Shown piece after piece: positions 8,552 through 10,498 of a stretch of DNA of 10,498 nucleotides. Below the pieces are notes generated by a model, which saw only the letters and a program-made list of their open reading frames with translations, was not told the DNA's origin and did no database searches. How positions within the stretch are numbered: the stretch's first letter is position 1; every line of letters begins with the position of its first letter. The position numbers and the translations under genes are program-made. Source of the DNA: Paraglomus occultum (Eukaryota > Glomeromycota > Glomeromycetes > Paraglomerales > Paraglomeraceae); the NCBI GenBank assembly GCA_910592205.1, contig CAJVPJ010001320.1, positions 1 through 10,498 on the forward strand. Reading direction: 5' to 3'.

Positions 8552-9478
8552 TTTCAACTAGGGTTACTGACATTGTGACAGTATGTTATATTTTAAAAAG
8601 CACCAATATTTTTCCTTAACCATTCATCAGAGAGACTTGAGGCCATGCTTTTCGATGTTATTATTACGTTCACTTATGTAAGTAGTGCGTATGATGTTGC
8701 ACTAAAAAAGAGTGTAACATATTATGTACAGTACACCCAAAAAGGATCGCGCCGACTTTCTTTCACTAACAAAATACACAATTCCTTCAAACAATTTTGT
8801 TGAATTTTTATACAAAGTTTCAGCTGTTCTCGGAGAATTTGTAATAATATAATTTCGACGACTGCCTGAAACCGATTTTTGGCTTGGAAATAGGACAAGT
8901 TATAAAGATACGAATCCAAACTGTAATGAGGACGAGGACTTGCTTTTGTTGTAAAAAGCTTATGACTGAGTTATGCTCGTGTGGCAGTACTATATAATTT
9001 GTTGGTATACTGTTCAACATCGTTTAGAGTCGTGTAGAGTTGCATCTTATATAATAAGTACAACATAGTACACAAGTAGTTGCATTCGTGAGTTTGATTT
9101 AATTCTTAATAAACTGAGCAAAAATACGATGTTCTATGTTAAATTTACAAGTAACGCTTAAGACAAGTAAAGTGTTCAAATATCTTTGAAAATCAGATAG
9201 CAGTCAAAATTTAATTGATAATAGCCTTGAACGACTTTTGCGAGTCTGAATATGATTATTATAGTGCTGTTTAAATAACTAACTAAAATTTGAACACTTA
9301 ACCAGTTAATTTATCAAAAAAAACTTACTCGATTATTTACTTAATAATATTAACCCAAAAGAGTTGCTCGTTAATTAATCGTTGGTGATCGGGTATGACG
9401 CGACGATCAACTAATTAATTATTATTATGTAGATCATTTAATTTCTACATTACTTCTTTGATCTGCTTCCGCACCGCC
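8552..9478. other. Non-coding region upstream of LIG4
   Basis: No supported gene. Open frames on the minus strand at 8722-9020 show no recognisable domain. TACAGTACACCC at about 8727-8738 resembles the tip of a Tc1-type terminal repeat, but no inverted partner is seen nearby. The last few hundred bases should hold the LIG4 promoter; the part at about 9372-9421 has TTAATTAATCGTTG and, inverted and imperfect, CGATCAACTAATTAA. Confidence 0.45.
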
Positions 9479-10498
9479 ATGACGACAATGAACAACAACC
9501 AAGATTCTGCTAATAACAATAGAACACCTTCGTTTAACACGCTAGTCAATTGCTTCAGACGCATTAATCAAGCAAAGTCTTCGGATAAGAAAGTATATTT
9601 GCAACGCTACATTGAGGTAAACCGAATATAACTGCGCAAATTCGACAATTTCCAACTGCGCGCGTAACAACAAATTCCAATATACAGGATTGGCGAAAAG
9701 CTGGATTCGGGAGTTTTTACCCTGCAATGCGTCTGTTAGTGCCTCACGTGAGTAGTTTTACTGATTCAAAGGACTCAAATCCCCCACGATCTTGCAAGCG
9801 TTAATTCTGCGTAAAAGCTTGATTCCGAAAGGGCATACGATCTCAAGGAAACACGATTGGCGCATGCGTACATTAGGGCTTTCTCACTGACAAAGTCTTC
9901 CCCGGATGCACAAAGACTTGTTAATTGGACCAGGCCAAAGTTTACCGGAAAGGTATGATTATGAGCATGTTGGGAATTTTTCATCTTTTTCAATTGCTTC
10001 GTTGTATTTAATAAACATGTCCACACAACAAATAGAAACGGGGACCCGTTCAACCAGTTGGCGATTTTGCTTCCATTGCGGCCGAAGTCATAATAGTTCG
10101 ATCAGTAGTAACAAAGTCTAAAGGGCTGTCGATTGATTATGTTAATGAGAATCTCCGTGAATTGAGCGAAGCATCAAACTTGTACGTGTTGACCTGTCTT
10201 TTTTGTATTCCCGTTCAATTAGTATCAATTTCCAACGTTGTCTTGTTTTCTTCCGTCTTAGTGATGAGTCTGTTAAAGTAATCAAGGGTTTTCTGCATAA
10301 CTATACTGCTGAGGAACAAAAGTGGCTGATCAAAATAATATTGAAAGACTTGAAAATCGGTCTCAGTGAAGACTCTATCCTCGCGATATACCATCCTGAT
10401 GCACGAAATGTGTTTAATAGATGTAACAATTTGCAGAAAGTGACTGATGAATTGACTGATCCACATAGACGTGTAACAAACTTTGTATGTCATTGTTC
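9479..10498 (+). CDS. LIG4: DNA ligase IV, N-terminal part (runs off right edge)
   Basis: Five exons, 9479..9616, 9688..9747, 9818..9952, 10036..10181 and 10262..10484, give 234 residues without a stop. The protein seals double-strand breaks in non-homologous end joining in the nucleus, together with XRCC4/Lif1. What is seen is the N-terminal DNA-binding domain of ATP-dependent ligases: FNTLVNCFRRINQAKSSDKK near residues 18-37, DWRKAGFGSFYPAMRLLVP (47-65), SERAYDLKETRLAHAYI (69-85), VQPVGDFASIAAEVI (116-130), and EEQKWLIKIILKDLKIGLSE near 175-194. These match LIG4 in order, including the FYPAMRL and GDFA motifs. The catalytic KxDG lysine and the C-terminal BRCT domains lie outside the window; full-length LIG4 is about 900 residues. 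The ATG at 9479 has G at -3 and starts just before the family's first helix. No lesions are seen, in contrast to the neighbours. LIG1 or LIG3 fit less well. Confidence 0.9.
9617..9687 (+). other. LIG4: LIG4 intron 1
   Basis: 71 bp, donor GAG|GTAAAC, acceptor TATACAG|GAT, phase 0. It joins QRYIE to DWRKAG, as expected for LIG4; reading through meets a TAA within five codons. Confidence 0.85.
9748..9817 (+). other. LIG4: LIG4 intron 2
   Basis: 70 bp, donor CAC|GTGAGT, acceptor GTAAAAG|CTT, phase 0. It joins LLVPH to LDSERAYD. Confidence 0.85.
9953..10035 (+). other. LIG4: LIG4 intron 3
   Basis: 83 bp, donor AAG|GTATGA, acceptor AAATAG|AAA, phase 0. It joins PKFTGK to KRGPVQPVGDF. Confidence 0.82.
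10182..10261 (+). other. LIG4: LIG4 intron 4
   Basis: 80 bp, donor TT|GTACGT, acceptor CGTCTTAG|T, phase 2. It forms a Phe codon across the junction and joins SEASN to DESVKVIKG. A GT four bases downstream (10186) would not keep the frame with this acceptor. Confidence 0.8.
10485..10498 (+). other. LIG4: Start of LIG4 intron 5 (truncated by window)
   Basis: Exon 5 ends RRVTNF at 10484 and is followed by GTATGT, a strong fungal donor. The acceptor is beyond the window. Confidence 0.7.

Noticed and set aside
9775-10493. Open frames overlapping LIG4 on either strand
   Set aside because: They overlap spliced LIG4 exons that have ordered family motifs.

Overview
The window looks like a piece of a nuclear fungal genome, most likely an arbuscular mycorrhizal fungus (Glomeromycotina, Rhizophagus-like). 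It is AT-rich, its genes carry short GT..AG introns (51-166 bp), and it combines a BTB-BACK protein, a tyrosine-kinase-like domain fused to a long Sel1 repeat array, and a Tc1/mariner element next to a conserved housekeeping gene. Large BTB and kinase/Sel1 families with much decay are typical of these genomes. The genus is an inference; no marker gene here fixes it.

Layout, left to right. (1) Positions 1-846, minus strand: 5' part of a BTB-BACK gene with one 166-bp intron; its 3' part lies beyond the left edge. (2) 847-1726: about 880 bp of non-coding DNA between two divergent genes. (3) 1727-about 4412, plus strand: a kinase-Sel1 fusion. Its first four exons splice cleanly and keep the catalytic Lys, HKD, Asn and DFG motifs, but the glycine loop is not recognisable. 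A 1-base insertion then breaks the C-lobe, and four further indels (-8, -1, -10, -10) break the Sel1 array, whose 3' third is degenerate. It is best read as a young pseudogene. (4) About 4515-5664: a disrupted Tc1-like transposon with diverged terminal inverted repeats, a stop and a frameshift in the helix-turn-helix region, and two compensating frameshifts around the first catalytic Asp. (5) 5665-7995: about 2.3 kb without a recognisable gene, with an imperfect hairpin at 5853-5894. (6) 7996-8058: a short relic of a second kinase of the same type, followed by an unassigned open frame. (7) 9479 to the right edge: the start of DNA ligase IV (LIG4), five exons in the window, all with phase-consistent short introns and no lesions.

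The genes do not form an operon or pathway. The picture is an accessory, transposon-marked stretch of signalling-type genes (BTB adaptor, kinase-Sel1) that is turning over, beside an intact DNA-repair gene under selection. No wholly new system is evident. The most informative features are the decay pattern of the kinase-Sel1 gene and the contrast with LIG4.
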